Positions 40,261-52,228 are shown, counted from the stretch's first letter. The stretch is DNA of 64,000 bases from Thioalkalivibrio sp. ALJ3 (GCF_000377205.1 NZ_KB897905.1:244586-308585), one strand, 5' to 3'. The notes: generated by a model not told the origin, from the sequence alone. Numbers and translations are program-made.

Positions 40261-41042
40261 TCCATGCCCTCCTCGGCTTCCATCGCCTCCAGGGCCTCGA
40301 GTTCGTCCAACTCGTCCAGCATCTCGGTCGCGCGCTCGTCCGAGGCCCCGCGCACCATGAAGTCACGGCGCTGCAGGTAGGCCTCGCGCATGGCGATGTA
40401 GCGATCGTCGGAGATCTGCTCCAGCATGCGCTCGGTCGGGATCAGCCCGGCGCGCATGTCGACCACGTCCAGCGCGATCAGACCCACCCACCAGCCGGTG
40501 TGATCGGTGCGCAGGTCCGTGTGATACATGGGGCTAGTGTAGCCGTCGACCAGGCGCGCCGGCGCGTCACGCGCGGTGCTCGGGCCCAGCAGCGGCAGCT
40601 GCAGGTACGGTCCCCGCGCCACACCCCAGGCACCCAACGTCTGGCCAAAGTCCTCGTTGTTCTTCTCGAGTCCCATCGGCGAGGCCACGTCGATCAGGCC
40701 GAGCAGCCCGAAGGTCGTATTGAACATGATGCGACCGGTATCCGAGGCGGCGTTCTCCAGGTTGCCCTGCAGCAGATTGTTGAACAGGACCGTAAAGTCA
40801 TTGAGGTTGGAGAAGAAATTGCCCACCCCGGTCTGGACCGGCTGCGGCAGGCGGCGGTACTGGACCGCTGCCGGGCGCAGGAGCGCCTGGTCGAAGTCGT
40901 CGTTGATTTCGAATACCACCCGGTTGTATGACTCCCAGGGGTCGTCCGGATGACGATCCTCGCTGGGAACGGTCGCGCAGCCGGAGAGTGCCAGCACCAT
41001 CAGGGCCGCCAGCCCCATGCGTATACGGGAAACAACCGACAT
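40257..41042 (-). CDS. mlaA: Outer-membrane phospholipid-removal lipoprotein MlaA (VacJ)
   Basis: 261 residues; lipoprotein signal with lipobox LALSGC and lipidated Cys22. Family motifs: DPWESYNRVVFEINDDFDQ, PVQTGVGNFFSNLNDFTVLFN, NTTFGLLGLIDVASPMGL, EDFGQTLGAWGVARGPYLQLPLLGPS (shown in parts) and DGYTSPMY. MlaA extracts phospholipid from the outer leaflet and hands it to MlaC; mlaFEDCB is 20 kb away. The acidic C-terminal tail (ELDELEALEAMEAEEG) is unusual. Confidence 0.94.
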   Translation of the reverse strand: MSVVSRIRMGLAALMVLALSGCATVPSEDRHPDDPWESYNRVVFEINDDFDQALLRPAAVQYRRLPQPVQTGVGNFFSNLNDFTVLFNNLLQGNLENAASDTGRIMFNTTFGLLGLIDVASPMGLEKNNEDFGQTLGAWGVARGPYLQLPLLGPSTARDAPARLVDGYTSPMYHTDLRTDHTGWWVGLIALDVVDMRAGLIPTERMLEQISDDRYIAMREAYLQRRDFMVRGASDERATEMLDELDELEALEAMEAEEGMD

Positions 41043-41077
41043 AACGATTCCTTTTTCGCCGCGCCCGACGCTGGGCG

Positions 41078-43084
41078 TCAGGAACCGGTAATGGGGTGAA
41101 CATCCGCCGGGCGGGCCACACCGACCTGGCCGCGCCCCTCGCTCTTGGCGGAATAGCAGGCCCGGTCAGCGGCCACGAAAGCCGCGTCCACGCCCGGCAG
41201 CCCCTCGATCAACTGCACCACACCGACCGAAGCACCAATGGTGACGTCCCGAGCCTCGACCTGCAACGGCCGATCCCCCAGGGCACTGCAGATTCGCTGG
41301 CCGAGGACCTGGGCCTGTTCGGCGTCGGTGTCGTACGCGATCACCGCGAACTCGTCGCCACCGATGCGGGCCACGGCATCGCGCGAGCGCGTCAGTTGGC
41401 GCAGGATGGTCGCCACCCGCCGCAGCAGTTCATCACCTACCTGATGGCCGTGGCGATCATTGACCGCCTTGAAGTAGTCCAGATCCACCAGCAGCAGGCT
41501 CGCCGCCACCGACGAGTATTCCCCTGCACTGTCCATTGCGCGCTGCATCTCGCGTTCGAATGCGCGCCGGTTCAACAACCCGGTGAGCGGATCGTGACTC
41601 GCTTCATGAACCAGGCGGTCGACCAGCTCGCGCTCCTCGGAAATATCGGTCAGCACCAGCAGGGTCCGCACCGAACTGCCCGCCACCGGGTCCAGCGCTG
41701 TGCGGTCGATCCGCACGATTCGCTCCTGACCGTCCGGGGTCACCAGCCTGGCCTCGGTATGCTCGCCCAGTTGGGGGGCGAGCGGCCCTGGATGGTCCGC
41801 GCCCAGCGGCCGATCTGTCCCCATCTCGCGCAGATCCAGGACCTGCTCCAGGGCGCAACCCAACGCCTGCAAACGAACCAGTCCCGCCATCTGCTCGGCG
41901 GCGGGATTCATGTACGAGACCCCGCCACGGTGGTCCAGGGTAATCACCGCATTCGGGATCGCGCCCATCGCCCTGCGCAAGTTGTCCCCGGCCGTGCGCA
42001 TGCGGGCATGCACCTGCAGTACATACAGAAGGACCAGCGCAATACCGGCCGCGAGCACGGCAAACAATACCCCCAGGTTGTCGCGAGCCCATCGCATCAC
42101 GGCGAACGGCTCCGGCGCATAGAGCCCGACGCCCAGTTCGTGCATCAGACCGTGCACGTCCTCGTAGGAGCGCGGCGCGGCCCAGCCCGCTATCCCGGCC
42201 GCCTCGCTCACCGGGTGCTCGGCGTCCAGCTCCAGGATGGCGCGGAGCACGGTTTGCGCGATATCGACATCGAGATCGCCGCGCATGGCCAGAGGCCACT
42301 CCGGATACAGACGGGTGGACGTCCGATACGAGAAACCGGGAATAGCCCGTTCGCCGACCAGGCGCAACTGGTCCACGCGTGGGTCGCCCTGCTCGCGCAG
42401 GTCCTCGAGAATTCCCGTGCGAAAGGTCGCGGCATCCACCTCGCCCGACAGCACTAGGTCCAGCCCACTGGAGACCGGAAAACCCGTGAAGACCACGTCT
42501 TCCAGGTCACCCTCGATATCCAGCCCTGCCGCCTGCAATTCGCGCCAGGCCATCCACCAGCCACCAAAGGCATCCGGATGAACCGCAGAAACTCGCTGCC
42601 CGGCCAGATCCCGCAGCTCGACCAGATCCGAACGATCCGCACGGGCAACGATCACGGCCCCAAAGCGGTCTTCCTCGCGCCCGACCTCGGCCGGGAGCAT
42701 GGTCGCGATACGGGAGATACCATGGCGATGCTCAAGCATCACGTAGGAGCCGGAATTGGTCAGCACCAGGTCGAAGCGGTCCTCGGCGGCACCCGCCTGC
42801 AGGGTATCGTTATCGACCGGCACCAGACGCACATGAATGCCGCCCAGCGCCTGCTCCAGATACTCGGCGAACGGTGTCCACTGCTCGCGCGCCACGTCCT
42901 CGCCGCGGTGCGCGAGCACCCCGAGCACCAGTTCGTGCTCGGCCGATTCGACCTCCGCCCCGGCCGGGCCCGCCACAAGCGCACCAGGCACCAGGCACCA
43001 CACCAGAAGCGCACCCCCGAGGCTGGTCCTGCTCACCTGCGACAGCCAGCCAAGTGATCGGCGGACAACCGCACACCAGTTCAT
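41078..43084 (-). CDS. Sensor diguanylate cyclase with phosphonate-type binding domain
   Basis: 668 residues. Signal/anchor helix ~22-42; periplasmic PhnD-like solute-binding domain ~50-330 (LAHRGEDVAREQWTPFAEYL, FDLVLTNSGSYVML); membrane helix ~338-358; PAS domain ~368-485; GGDEF domain ~490-655 with an intact GGDEF at 575-579 and the product-inhibition site RSRD at 566-569. So it should make cyclic-di-GMP in response to a periplasmic ligand. The binding domain resembles those of TtrS-like kinases. It begins one base after argG. Confidence 0.9.
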   Translation of the reverse strand: MNWCAVVRRSLGWLSQVSRTSLGGALLVWCLVPGALVAGPAGAEVESAEHELVLGVLAHRGEDVAREQWTPFAEYLEQALGGIHVRLVPVDNDTLQAGAAEDRFDLVLTNSGSYVMLEHRHGISRIATMLPAEVGREEDRFGAVIVARADRSDLVELRDLAGQRVSAVHPDAFGGWWMAWRELQAAGLDIEGDLEDVVFTGFPVSSGLDLVLSGEVDAATFRTGILEDLREQGDPRVDQLRLVGERAIPGFSYRTSTRLYPEWPLAMRGDLDVDIAQTVLRAILELDAEHPVSEAAGIAGWAAPRSYEDVHGLMHELGVGLYAPEPFAVMRWARDNLGVLFAVLAAGIALVLLYVLQVHARMRTAGDNLRRAMGAIPNAVITLDHRGGVSYMNPAAEQMAGLVRLQALGCALEQVLDLREMGTDRPLGADHPGPLAPQLGEHTEARLVTPDGQERIVRIDRTALDPVAGSSVRTLLVLTDISEERELVDRLVHEASHDPLTGLLNRRAFEREMQRAMDSAGEYSSVAASLLLVDLDYFKAVNDRHGHQVGDELLRRVATILRQLTRSRDAVARIGGDEFAVIAYDTDAEQAQVLGQRICSALGDRPLQVEARDVTIGASVGVVQLIEGLPGVDAAFVAADRACYSAKSEGRGQVGVARPADVHPITGS

Positions 43085-43085
43085 C

Positions 43086-44309
<1,224 letters not shown>

Positions 44310-44367
44310 GGGAATACCAATCCTTCTTTCATCTTGAGAGTTATAGTCGGTTTTGTGACGGGCTTCA

Positions 44368-45333
44368 CTACCAGCCCGCGGAGTCCGGCACGCCAGGCGC
44401 CGACTCCGGCTCCGCCAGTGGCTCGGCCGGAGGCAACTCGTGGCGCGTCTCGGTAGCGGCTTCAGAACCGGAGGACGGCTCGGCGGCGGCATCCGCCCCA
44501 CCCAGCCACCAGATATCCACCCGGCGCGATCCCTCGCGCTCGCCTTCCGCCTCCGGATCGACGCCACCGGCCTCCACCGCCAACCCGTCGGCCGGCACAC
44601 CGGCCTCGATCAGCGCTGCACGCACCGCCTCCGCGCGCTGTCGGCTCAGGCGCTCGTTCAGTTCGCGCGGGCCCTCAGCGTCGGTCAGCCCGACCAGACG
44701 CACCTGCGGGCGTTCCACCGTACGTAGAGTCTCGGCCGCGCGAGCGACCGTCTCGCGCCCTCTGGAATCCAGATCCCGGCTGCCGGTTGCGAAGTACACC
44801 GACCAGCGATCCAGCGCCCCGACATCCGGGCCCTCGGCCCCTGTGTAGCAGGCCTTGAAACCCTCGGCGCGCTGGGCAAAACGAATGCCGCGAAAATGCA
44901 CCGCGTCCTCGGCACCGGGGAAATCGATACGCACGTCATGGCCCACTAGAAGGCGGGCCTTGAGTGCCTGAACCTGCGCGTCCGGCACCCGGAAGCGATC
45001 CGGCCGTTCGGCACGCAAGTCGAGATCCAGGGGCGATTTCGGACTCGCCCCAAGCCATTCCGGGGCCCCGGTGCGCAGTCGCGCCGTGGCGCCCTCGGGC
45101 ATTGCGTAAGGGGCGAGCCAGAAAGCGCGAAGGGCCAGACCTGGCTGGGTCTCGAAGCGCAGCGTACCGCCGTGGCGAACGCCTTGTTCGATGCGGCAGG
45201 CGTCGTCCAGCTCGATCACCTGCCAGTCGCTGCGCTCCAGCGATTCGCGGTGGGGGACCACCCCCGCCTGGGCAACGTGCGCCAGCCACAGCCCGCCGAA
45301 AAACAGGATCAAAAGTGGGCGCAGCTCAGGCAT
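44368..45333 (-). CDS. MotY-like OmpA-domain protein
   Basis: 321 residues: signal peptide (~1-23, ending AQA); an N-terminal domain with [18 protein letters not shown] and [14 protein letters not shown] resembling the MotY N-domain; a C-terminal OmpA/MotB peptidoglycan-binding domain ([40 protein letters not shown]); then a ~45-residue acidic, proline-rich tail. MotY forms the T-ring around sodium-driven flagellar motors, but no flagellar genes are near, so a stator role is only inferred. It sits between lpdA and argG, 12 bp after lpdA. Confidence 0.75.
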   Translation of the reverse strand: MPELRPLLILFFGGLWLAHVAQAGVVPHRESLERSDWQVIELDDACRIEQGVRHGGTLRFETQPGLALRAFWLAPYAMPEGATARLRTGAPEWLGASPKSPLDLDLRAERPDRFRVPDAQVQALKARLLVGHDVRIDFPGAEDAVHFRGIRFAQRAEGFKACYTGAEGPDVGALDRWSVYFATGSRDLDSRGRETVARAAETLRTVERPQVRLVGLTDAEGPRELNERLSRQRAEAVRAALIEAGVPADGLAVEAGGVDPEAEGEREGSRRVDIWWLGGADAAAEPSSGSEAATETRHELPPAEPLAEPESAPGVPDSAGW

Positions 45334-45345
45334 GCAACCCGTGTG

Positions 45346-47127
45346 CTAGCGCTTCTTGGGTGGCAGGATATCGGTGATGGAGCCGTGCGCGACCTCGGCG
45401 GCAAAAGCCACCGTCTCGCTAAGGGTCGGGTGCGGATGCACGGTCAGACCAATGTCTTCCATCTCCGCACCCATCTCCAGCGCCAGCATCGCCTCGCCAA
45501 TCAGATCACCGGCGGAGGGCCCAACAAGACCCGCGCCGATCACCCGACCATCGGCGTCGAACAGCAGCTTGGTCATGCCGTCCTCGGCACCCAGCGCGAT
45601 CGCGCGGCCGGAGGCAGCCCAGGGAAACACACCCTTGGTGTACTCGATGCCGTCGGCCTTGGCCTGCTCCTCGGTCACGCCCATCCAGGCGACCTCGGGA
45701 TGGGTATAGGCCACCGACGGGATCGCGCGGGCGTCGAAGTGCACCTTGTGCCCGGCGATCACCTCGGCCGCGACCTTGCCCTCGTGGGTGGCCTTGTGTG
45801 CCAGCATCGGCTGGCCGACCACGTCGCCGATGGCGAAGATGTGCTCGACATTGGTGCGCTGCTGGCTGTCGACCTCGATGAAGCCACGCTCGGTGACCTG
45901 CACGCCCGCCGCCTCGGCCTTGATCTTCGCGCCGTTCGGGCTACGTCCCACCGCGACCAGCACGCGGTCGAAGGTGTCCTCTTCCGGCAGGCCCTTGGCC
46001 TCGCCGTCGAACTGGCAGACGATGCCGGCCTTGGTGGCCTTGGCCTCGGCGACCTTGCTCTTGAGGAAGATATTCTCGAAGCGCTTCTTCGCGCGCTTCT
46101 CGAACGGGCGCACGATGTCGCGATCCGCACCCGGCATCAGGGTATCGGACAACTCGACCACCGTGACCTTCGTGCCCAGCGACTCGTACACGCAGGCCAT
46201 TTCCAGGCCGATGATGCCGCCGCCGACCACCAGCATGCGCTTGGGGATCTCCGCGAGATCGAGGGCGTCGGTCGAGTCCATCACCCGCTCGTCGTCCCAG
46301 GGGAAGCCGGGCAGCTTGATCGCCTGCGAACCGACCGCGATGATCGCATGCTCGAAGCCGATCACTTCGCGGCCGTCATCGCCCTCCACTGCGATGCTGT
46401 TGGCGCCGACGAACTCGCCCGTGCCCTGCACCACGCGCACGTTGCGCTGCTTGCACAGCTGCTTGAGCCCGCCGGTCAGCTTCTTGACCGCATTGCCCTT
46501 ATAGCCACGCAGGCCGTCGAGATCGATCTCCGGCTCGCCGAACTTGATGCCCAAGGCGGCAAAGCGCTCGGCCTCGTGCAGAACCTCGCCGGCGTGCAGC
46601 AGCGCCTTGGACGGGATACAGCCGACGTTCAGGCAGACCCCGCCGATCTGCGGGTAGCGCTCGACCATCACCACATCCAGCCCCAGGTCCGCCGCGCGGA
46701 AGGCGGCGGTGTAACCGCCGGGGCCGGAGCCCAGCACCAGCACCTGGCACTGGCTGTCTGTGTTCGGGTCGGCGGCCGCTTTGGGCGCGGCCTTCTGCGA
46801 CTCACTCCCGGCCGAGGATTCCGCTTTGTCGGACTCGGTCTTGTCACCGCCGGACGCGGGGGCGTCATCGCTGCCCGCGGCCTCGCCGCTGGCCTCGAGG
46901 TCCAGGAGCTTGCTGCCCTGGGAGACCTTGTCGCCGACCTTCACATGCAGCTTCTTCACCGTACCGGCCTCAGGGGCGGGCACGTCGATGGTCGCCTTGT
47001 CGGACTCCAGCGTGATCAGCGGGTCTTCCGGCGCAATCTCGCTGCCCGGCTGTACCAGGACCTCGATGATCTCGACGTCCTTGAAATCCCCGATGTCCGG
47101 GACTTCGATGGTCTTCGTCTGGCTCAT
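45346..47127 (-). CDS. lpdA: Dihydrolipoamide dehydrogenase with N-terminal lipoyl domain
   Basis: E3 of pyruvate dehydrogenase, which reoxidises dihydrolipoyl groups with NAD. 593 residues: lipoyl domain (~3-78, lipoyl lysine 44 in ESDKATIDVP), an alanine/serine/glutamate linker, then the FAD enzyme with redox cysteines in GGVCLNVGCIPSKALL, NAD site VVGGGIIGLEMACVY and the C-terminal His-Glu in TVHPHPTLSETV. The extra lipoyl domain is found in some proteobacterial E3 proteins. It starts 19 bp after aceF. Confidence 0.95.
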   Translation of the reverse strand: MSQTKTIEVPDIGDFKDVEIIEVLVQPGSEIAPEDPLITLESDKATIDVPAPEAGTVKKLHVKVGDKVSQGSKLLDLEASGEAAGSDDAPASGGDKTESDKAESSAGSESQKAAPKAAADPNTDSQCQVLVLGSGPGGYTAAFRAADLGLDVVMVERYPQIGGVCLNVGCIPSKALLHAGEVLHEAERFAALGIKFGEPEIDLDGLRGYKGNAVKKLTGGLKQLCKQRNVRVVQGTGEFVGANSIAVEGDDGREVIGFEHAIIAVGSQAIKLPGFPWDDERVMDSTDALDLAEIPKRMLVVGGGIIGLEMACVYESLGTKVTVVELSDTLMPGADRDIVRPFEKRAKKRFENIFLKSKVAEAKATKAGIVCQFDGEAKGLPEEDTFDRVLVAVGRSPNGAKIKAEAAGVQVTERGFIEVDSQQRTNVEHIFAIGDVVGQPMLAHKATHEGKVAAEVIAGHKVHFDARAIPSVAYTHPEVAWMGVTEEQAKADGIEYTKGVFPWAASGRAIALGAEDGMTKLLFDADGRVIGAGLVGPSAGDLIGEAMLALEMGAEMEDIGLTVHPHPTLSETVAFAAEVAHGSITDILPPKKR

Positions 47128-47146
47128 CCAGTCACTCCGGTTGCAA

Positions 47147-48469
47147 TTACAGAAGCATGCGGCGCATGTCGGACAGCAGCGCGCTCAGCGTGGTGGCGAA
47201 GCGGGCGCCCAGGGCGCCGTCGATCACCCGGTGATCGTACGACAGTGCCAGCGGCAGGATCAGGCGCGGCTCGAACTCTTCACCGTTCCAGACCGGCTTC
47301 ATGCTGGAGCGCGACACACCCAGGATCGCCACCTCGGGGGCATTCACGATCGGGGTGAACTGCGTACCACCGATCCCGCCGAGGCTGGAGATGGTCATGC
47401 AGCCGCCCTGCATGTCCGCGGGCTTGAGCTTCTTGTCGCGGGCGCGCTGGGAGATGTCCATCAGCTCGGCGGCGATATCAACCAGGCTCTTGCGATCCAC
47501 ATCGCGCACCACCGGGACGACCAGGCCGTCCGGCGTGTCCACCGCGATGCCGAGGTTGTAGTACTGCTTCAGGATCAGGTTCTCGCCGGTCGCATCCAGC
47601 GAGGCGTTGAAGCGCGGGTACTGCTTGAGCGCGGAGACCACCGCCTTCATCAGGAACGGCAGGAAGGTGACCTTCACGCCCTTCTTCTCGTACTCCGCCT
47701 TCAGCGACTTGCGGAAGTCCTCGAGCTCGGTGATATCGGCCTCGTCGAACTGGGTCACATGCGGGACGGTGACCCAGTTGCGATGCAGGTTCTTGCCGGT
47801 GAGCTTGTTGATCTTCGACAGCGGTTGGGTCTCGATCGGGCCGAACTCGGAGAAGTCGATCTCCGGCATCGGCTCGACCCCCAGACCGCCACCGGCGCCC
47901 TGGCTCAGCGCGCGCTTGACGAATCCCTGGACGTCCTCGCGCAGGATGCGCCCCTTGCGCCCGGAACCATCGACCTTGCTCAGGTCCACGCCCAGCTCGC
48001 GTGCGAACTTGCGCACCACCGGCGAGGCGTGGGCCTTGCGGAAGGCCGATTCGTCGCGGATGTGCTCGGTCGGCGACGGGCGCGGATCGGCCCGGTCAGC
48101 CGCTTTTGGCGCCTCGGACGGCGGCGGCTGCTCGGCCTGCGCGTCCGAGGAAGGCGGTGCTTCCTCCTTCGGCGCTTCTTCCTTCGGCACCTCGTCCTTG
48201 GCGGAGGTGTCCTCGGCCGCGCCCTCGTCGGAGGGCTCCAGTTCCAGGATCGGGTCGCCCTCGTTGACGCGGTCGCCAGCCTTCACCTTCAGCGCCTTCA
48301 CCGTCCCGCCCTGCGGGGCCGGAATCTCGATGGAGGCCTTGTCGGACTCCAGCGTGATCAGCGGATCCTCGGGAGCCACAGTGTCACCGGGGCTGACGAT
48401 GACCTCGATGATCTCGACGTCCTTGAAGTCGCCGATATCCGGGACGTGCACAGTAGTCGTGTTGCTCAT
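47147..48469 (-). CDS. aceF: Dihydrolipoamide acetyltransferase (PDH E2)
   Basis: 440 residues: one lipoyl domain (~4-78, lysine 44 in ESDKASIEIP), a long acidic linker (EEAPKEEAPPSSDAQ), peripheral subunit-binding domain (ASPVVRKFARELGVDLSKV), and the catalytic domain ending with the active-site histidine in LSYDHRVIDGALGARF. E. coli AceF has three lipoyl domains. ATG 48469 follows CAGGAGCAGAC. The lipoyl domain is nearly identical to that of LpdA next door. Confidence 0.95.
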   Translation of the reverse strand: MSNTTTVHVPDIGDFKDVEIIEVIVSPGDTVAPEDPLITLESDKASIEIPAPQGGTVKALKVKAGDRVNEGDPILELEPSDEGAAEDTSAKDEVPKEEAPKEEAPPSSDAQAEQPPPSEAPKAADRADPRPSPTEHIRDESAFRKAHASPVVRKFARELGVDLSKVDGSGRKGRILREDVQGFVKRALSQGAGGGLGVEPMPEIDFSEFGPIETQPLSKINKLTGKNLHRNWVTVPHVTQFDEADITELEDFRKSLKAEYEKKGVKVTFLPFLMKAVVSALKQYPRFNASLDATGENLILKQYYNLGIAVDTPDGLVVPVVRDVDRKSLVDIAAELMDISQRARDKKLKPADMQGGCMTISSLGGIGGTQFTPIVNAPEVAILGVSRSSMKPVWNGEEFEPRLILPLALSYDHRVIDGALGARFATTLSALLSDMRRMLL

Positions 48470-48497
48470 GTCTGCTCCTGCCTCGGGTCCGGCGGCC

Positions 48498-51161
48498 TCA
48501 GGCCTGCAAGGGGTTGGGCCGTTCGACGTCGATCTTGTACTTCTTGATCGCATCACTCACGGTCTTGACCTCGACGGTCCCGGCATCGGCCAGGGCCTTC
48601 AGGGCCGCGACCGCGATGTGGTAACGATCGACCTCGAAGTGCCGGCGCAGCGCGGCGCGGGTATCCGAACGACCAAAGCCGTCGGTGCCCAGCACGCGAT
48701 AGTCGGCCGGCACGAAGGCACGGATCTGGTCGGCATAGGCCTGCACATAATCGGTCGCGGCGACCACCGGCGCATCCGAGCCACCCAGGCATTCCTCCAC
48801 CCAGGATTTGCGCGGTTTGGCCTCCGGGTGCAGACGCGCGTGGCGCTCGACATCGCGACCGTCGCGGGCCAGCTCGTTGAAGCTGGTGGCACTCCAGACC
48901 TCGGCAGCCACGCCAAAGTCCTTGTCCAGCAGATCGGAGGCCGCGATGGCCTCGCGCAGGATGGTGCCGGAGCCCAGCAGGCGCACCTTCTTTTTCTTGC
49001 GCCCGCCCGCCTGCAGCCGGTACAGGCCGCGGCGGATGCCTTCCTCGGCGCCCTTCGGCATGGCCGGCTGCGGGTAGTTCTCGTTCATTACAGTGATGTA
49101 GTAGAAGATGCTCTCCTGCTCCGCGTACATGCGGCGCATGCCGTCCTGCACGATCACCGCCAGTTCAAAGGCGAAGGTCGGATCGTAGGCGATGCAGTTG
49201 GGCACGTTGGCGGCCATCATCAGGCTGTGGCCGTCGTCATGCTGCAGGCCCTCGCCGGCCAGCGTGGTGCGCCCGGCGGTCGCCCCCATCAGGAAGCCAC
49301 GGGCACGCATGTCGCCGGCGGCCCAGATCAGGTCGCCGACGCGCTGGAAGCCGAACATCGAGTAGAAGATGTAGAACGGCACCATCGCCACGCCATGGGT
49401 GGAATAGGACGTCGCGGCGGCGATCCAGGAGGACATTGAGCCGGCCTCGTTGATGCCCTCTTCGAGGATCTGGCCCTTCTTGTCCTCCTTGTAATACATC
49501 ACCTGTTCCTTGTCCTGCGGCTCGTAGAGCTGGCCGACCGAGGAGTAGATCCCCAGCTGGCGGAACAGCCCTTCCATGCCGAAGGTACGCGCCTCGTCGG
49601 GCACGATCGGGACGATGTTCTGGCCGATCTTCTTGTCACGCGCGAGCAGGGTCAGCATGCGCACGAAGGCCATGGTGGTGGACATCTCGCGCTCGCCGGA
49701 GGACTCCAGCAGACCATTGAAGGCGTCCAGCCCCGGCACCTCCAGCGGCGTGGCCAGCGGGCGGCGCACCGGCAGATACCCGCCGAGATCCTTGCGCCGC
49801 TCGTGCATGTACTTCATTTCGTCGGAGTCCGGATCCGGCTTGATGTATTCGGCCTTCTCCACCTGCTCGTCGGACAGCGGGATGTTGAAGCGGTCGCGGA
49901 ACTGCTTCATGTCGTCCGCGTCCATCTTCTTCTGGCTGTGAGTGCGGTTCTGGGCCTCGCCCGCCGCACCCATGCCGTAACCCTTCACCGTATGCGCGAG
50001 GATCACGGTCGGCTGGCCCTTGTGCTCGGCCGCCGCCTTGTAGGCCGCATAGACCTTGACCGGGTCGTGGCCGCCACGATTCAGGCGCCAGATGTCCTCG
50101 TCGGACATGTTGGCCACCATGCGCTTGAGCTCGGGGTATTTGCCGAAGAAATGCTCGCGCACGTAGGCACCGTCGCGCGACTTGTAGTTCTGATAGTCGC
50201 CGTCGACCGCCTCCATCATGCGTTTCTGCAACAGGCCGTCCGTGTCCTTCGCCAGCAGCGGGTCCCAGTAACGGCCCCACAGCACCTTGACCACGTTCCA
50301 GCCGGCGCCACGGAAGATCGCCTCCAGCTCCTGAACGATCTTGCCGTTGCCGCGGACCGGGCCGTCCAGGCGCTGCAGGTTGCAGTTCACCACCCAGGTC
50401 AGGTTGTCCAGCTTCTCGCGCGAGGCCAGGGTAATCGCCCCCAGGGTCTCCGGCTCGTCCACCTCGCCGTCGCCGACAAAGCTCCAGACACGACGATTCT
50501 CGGTCTGCGCCAGGCCGCGATCCTGCAGATAGCGCATAAAACGCGCCTGGTAGATGCTCATGATCGGTCCCAGACCCATGGACACGGTCGGGAATTGCCA
50601 GAAGTCCGGCATCAGCCACGGGTGCGGGTAGGAGGACAGGCCCTTGCCGTCGACCTCGCGGCGGAAGTGGTCCAGCTGCTCCTCGGTCAGGCGGCCTTCC
50701 ATGAACGCGCGGGCATAAATGCCCGGCGAGGAGTGCCCCTGGGCAAACAGCAAATCACCACCATGGTCATGCGACGGGGCGTGCCAGAAGTGGTTGAAGC
50801 CGACGTCATAGAGCGTCGCGGCGGAGGCGAAGGTCGCGATATGCCCGCCCAGCTCGGCCGAGACACGGTTGGCCTTGACCACCATGGCCATCGCGTTCCA
50901 GCGGACATAGGAACGAATGCGATGCTCCACCGCGCCGTCGCCCGGATACTCGGGCTCCAGGTGGGTGGGGATGGTATTCACATAGGCAGTGTTGGCCGAA
51001 TACGGGAGGTAGGCCCCGCTGCGGCGCGCCTTGTCGACCAGACGTTCCAGCAGGGCGTGCGCCCGTTCGGGGCCGTCGGTCTCCAGCACGGAGGCCAGGG
51101 CGTCAATCCACTCCTGGGTCTCCTGCGGGTCGATATCGTGTTCGGTCGCGTTCGGGTCCAT
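48498..51161 (-). CDS. aceE: Pyruvate dehydrogenase E1 component, homodimeric
   Basis: 887 residues, the E. coli-type single-chain E1. It decarboxylates pyruvate and acetylates E2. Family segments: [35 protein letters not shown], thiamine-diphosphate site [20 protein letters not shown] plus [22 protein letters not shown], and [20 protein letters not shown]. It heads the aceE–aceF–lpdA operon and is divergent from rnt. Confidence 0.96.
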   Translation of the reverse strand: MDPNATEHDIDPQETQEWIDALASVLETDGPERAHALLERLVDKARRSGAYLPYSANTAYVNTIPTHLEPEYPGDGAVEHRIRSYVRWNAMAMVVKANRVSAELGGHIATFASAATLYDVGFNHFWHAPSHDHGGDLLFAQGHSSPGIYARAFMEGRLTEEQLDHFRREVDGKGLSSYPHPWLMPDFWQFPTVSMGLGPIMSIYQARFMRYLQDRGLAQTENRRVWSFVGDGEVDEPETLGAITLASREKLDNLTWVVNCNLQRLDGPVRGNGKIVQELEAIFRGAGWNVVKVLWGRYWDPLLAKDTDGLLQKRMMEAVDGDYQNYKSRDGAYVREHFFGKYPELKRMVANMSDEDIWRLNRGGHDPVKVYAAYKAAAEHKGQPTVILAHTVKGYGMGAAGEAQNRTHSQKKMDADDMKQFRDRFNIPLSDEQVEKAEYIKPDPDSDEMKYMHERRKDLGGYLPVRRPLATPLEVPGLDAFNGLLESSGEREMSTTMAFVRMLTLLARDKKIGQNIVPIVPDEARTFGMEGLFRQLGIYSSVGQLYEPQDKEQVMYYKEDKKGQILEEGINEAGSMSSWIAAATSYSTHGVAMVPFYIFYSMFGFQRVGDLIWAAGDMRARGFLMGATAGRTTLAGEGLQHDDGHSLMMAANVPNCIAYDPTFAFELAVIVQDGMRRMYAEQESIFYYITVMNENYPQPAMPKGAEEGIRRGLYRLQAGGRKKKKVRLLGSGTILREAIAASDLLDKDFGVAAEVWSATSFNELARDGRDVERHARLHPEAKPRKSWVEECLGGSDAPVVAATDYVQAYADQIRAFVPADYRVLGTDGFGRSDTRAALRRHFEVDRYHIAVAALKALADAGTVEVKTVSDAIKKYKIDVERPNPLQA

Positions 51162-51435
51162 GCGTCTACCCCTGAAAACGGGTTGGGAATCAGGATGCCA
51201 TCACGGCTCCAGGCCACCGGGCGGGCGGGCATTTGCTACCATGCGCCGGTGTTGGGCGGGCATAAAAGGCGCAAGTATCCCGACTGAGCCGCCAGCAGGT
51301 CAAGCGAAAGCCGCCTATGGCGCCGATCTTCGGGGAAATCTGCGGGAAAAGCCGCAAACATCACGAAAGCGCACGCTCTCGCCGCCAACACCCTCGAATA
51401 GCGCCCGCCGACCCCATTCAGGACCGAGTACACCG

Positions 51436-52122
51436 ATGGCCGAACCCGTCCAGCTGGACCCGCAGCACCGCCCCATGGCAAACCGATTTCGCGGCTTTCT
51501 GCCCGTCGTCGTGGATGTCGAGACCGGAGGCTTCGACTGCCGCCGCCATGCCCTTTTGCAGGTCGCGGCGGTATTCCTGCGCCGCGACGAAAACGATCAC
51601 CTGGTGCGCGACCGTACCGTGAGCCTGCACGTGCGCCCCTATGAAGGGTCGGAGATGGACCCGAAGTCGCTGGAGGTGAACGGGATCGACCCCTACCACC
51701 CGTTGCGTGCGGCCTACCCCGAGGATCAGGCCATGGGCCGGCTGTTCAGCGAGGTCCGGCGGGAGGTGAAGATCAATCACTGCAAACGGGCGATCCTGGT
51801 CGGACACAACGCCCACTTCGATCTCGGCTTCGTGCATACCGCCGCCGAACGCTGCGGGATCAAGCGCAACCCGTTCCACCCGTTTTCCAGTCTGGATACC
51901 GTGTCCCTGGCCGCACTGGCATTCGGCCAGACGGTACTGGCACGGGCAGCCGATGCCGCAGGGCTCGGCTGGGATACGGAGGCCGCCCACAGCGCGGCAT
52001 TCGATGCGGAAAAGACGGCAGACATCTTCTGCCAGATCGCGAACCGCTGGCAGGACGGGGTCGGGGTCCCACAAAACGCGCTGCGCCTGCCCGACCCGGA
52101 AGAACTCCCGCCGGGGAACTGA
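51436..52122 (+). CDS. rnt: Ribonuclease T
   Basis: 3'-5' exoribonuclease that trims tRNA ends and matures 5S and 23S rRNA. 228 residues; DEDDh residues Asp27 and Glu29 in [26 protein letters not shown], and [14 protein letters not shown] with the final His/Asp. RNA-binding basic segment [15 protein letters not shown] 51436; the open frame extends into aceE on the other strand but that part is not coding. Confidence 0.95.
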   Translation: MAEPVQLDPQHRPMANRFRGFLPVVVDVETGGFDCRRHALLQVAAVFLRRDENDHLVRDRTVSLHVRPYEGSEMDPKSLEVNGIDPYHPLRAAYPEDQAMGRLFSEVRREVKINHCKRAILVGHNAHFDLGFVHTAAERCGIKRNPFHPFSSLDTVSLAALAFGQTVLARAADAAGLGWDTEAAHSAAFDAEKTADIFCQIANRWQDGVGVPQNALRLPDPEELPPGN

Positions 52123-52194
52123 CCGCGACTCGGGACAACATCACGCAGATCGCCACGGCCCCGGACGGGGCCTCGTGACGACGGTTCCGGGGTA

Positions 52195-52219
52195 TGCGGC
52201 AGCCCCACGGGCTGCCGCA
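52195..52219. terminator. Hairpin between convergent rnt and grxD
   Basis: A perfect 11-bp stem (TGCGGCAGCCC/GGGCTGCCGCA) with a CAC loop sits between the two converging genes. T tracts are short on both sides, so bidirectional termination is likely but not certain. A second smaller stem GGCCCC-GGAC-GGGGCC lies at about 52158-52173. Confidence 0.5.
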
Positions 52220-52228
52220 GCACAAGTC

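Noticed and set aside
38348-40366. A 672-codon frame covering mpl and the Yip1-like gene
   Set aside because: Only the part after GTG 39751 resembles Mpl; the rest is the other frame of the membrane-protein gene.
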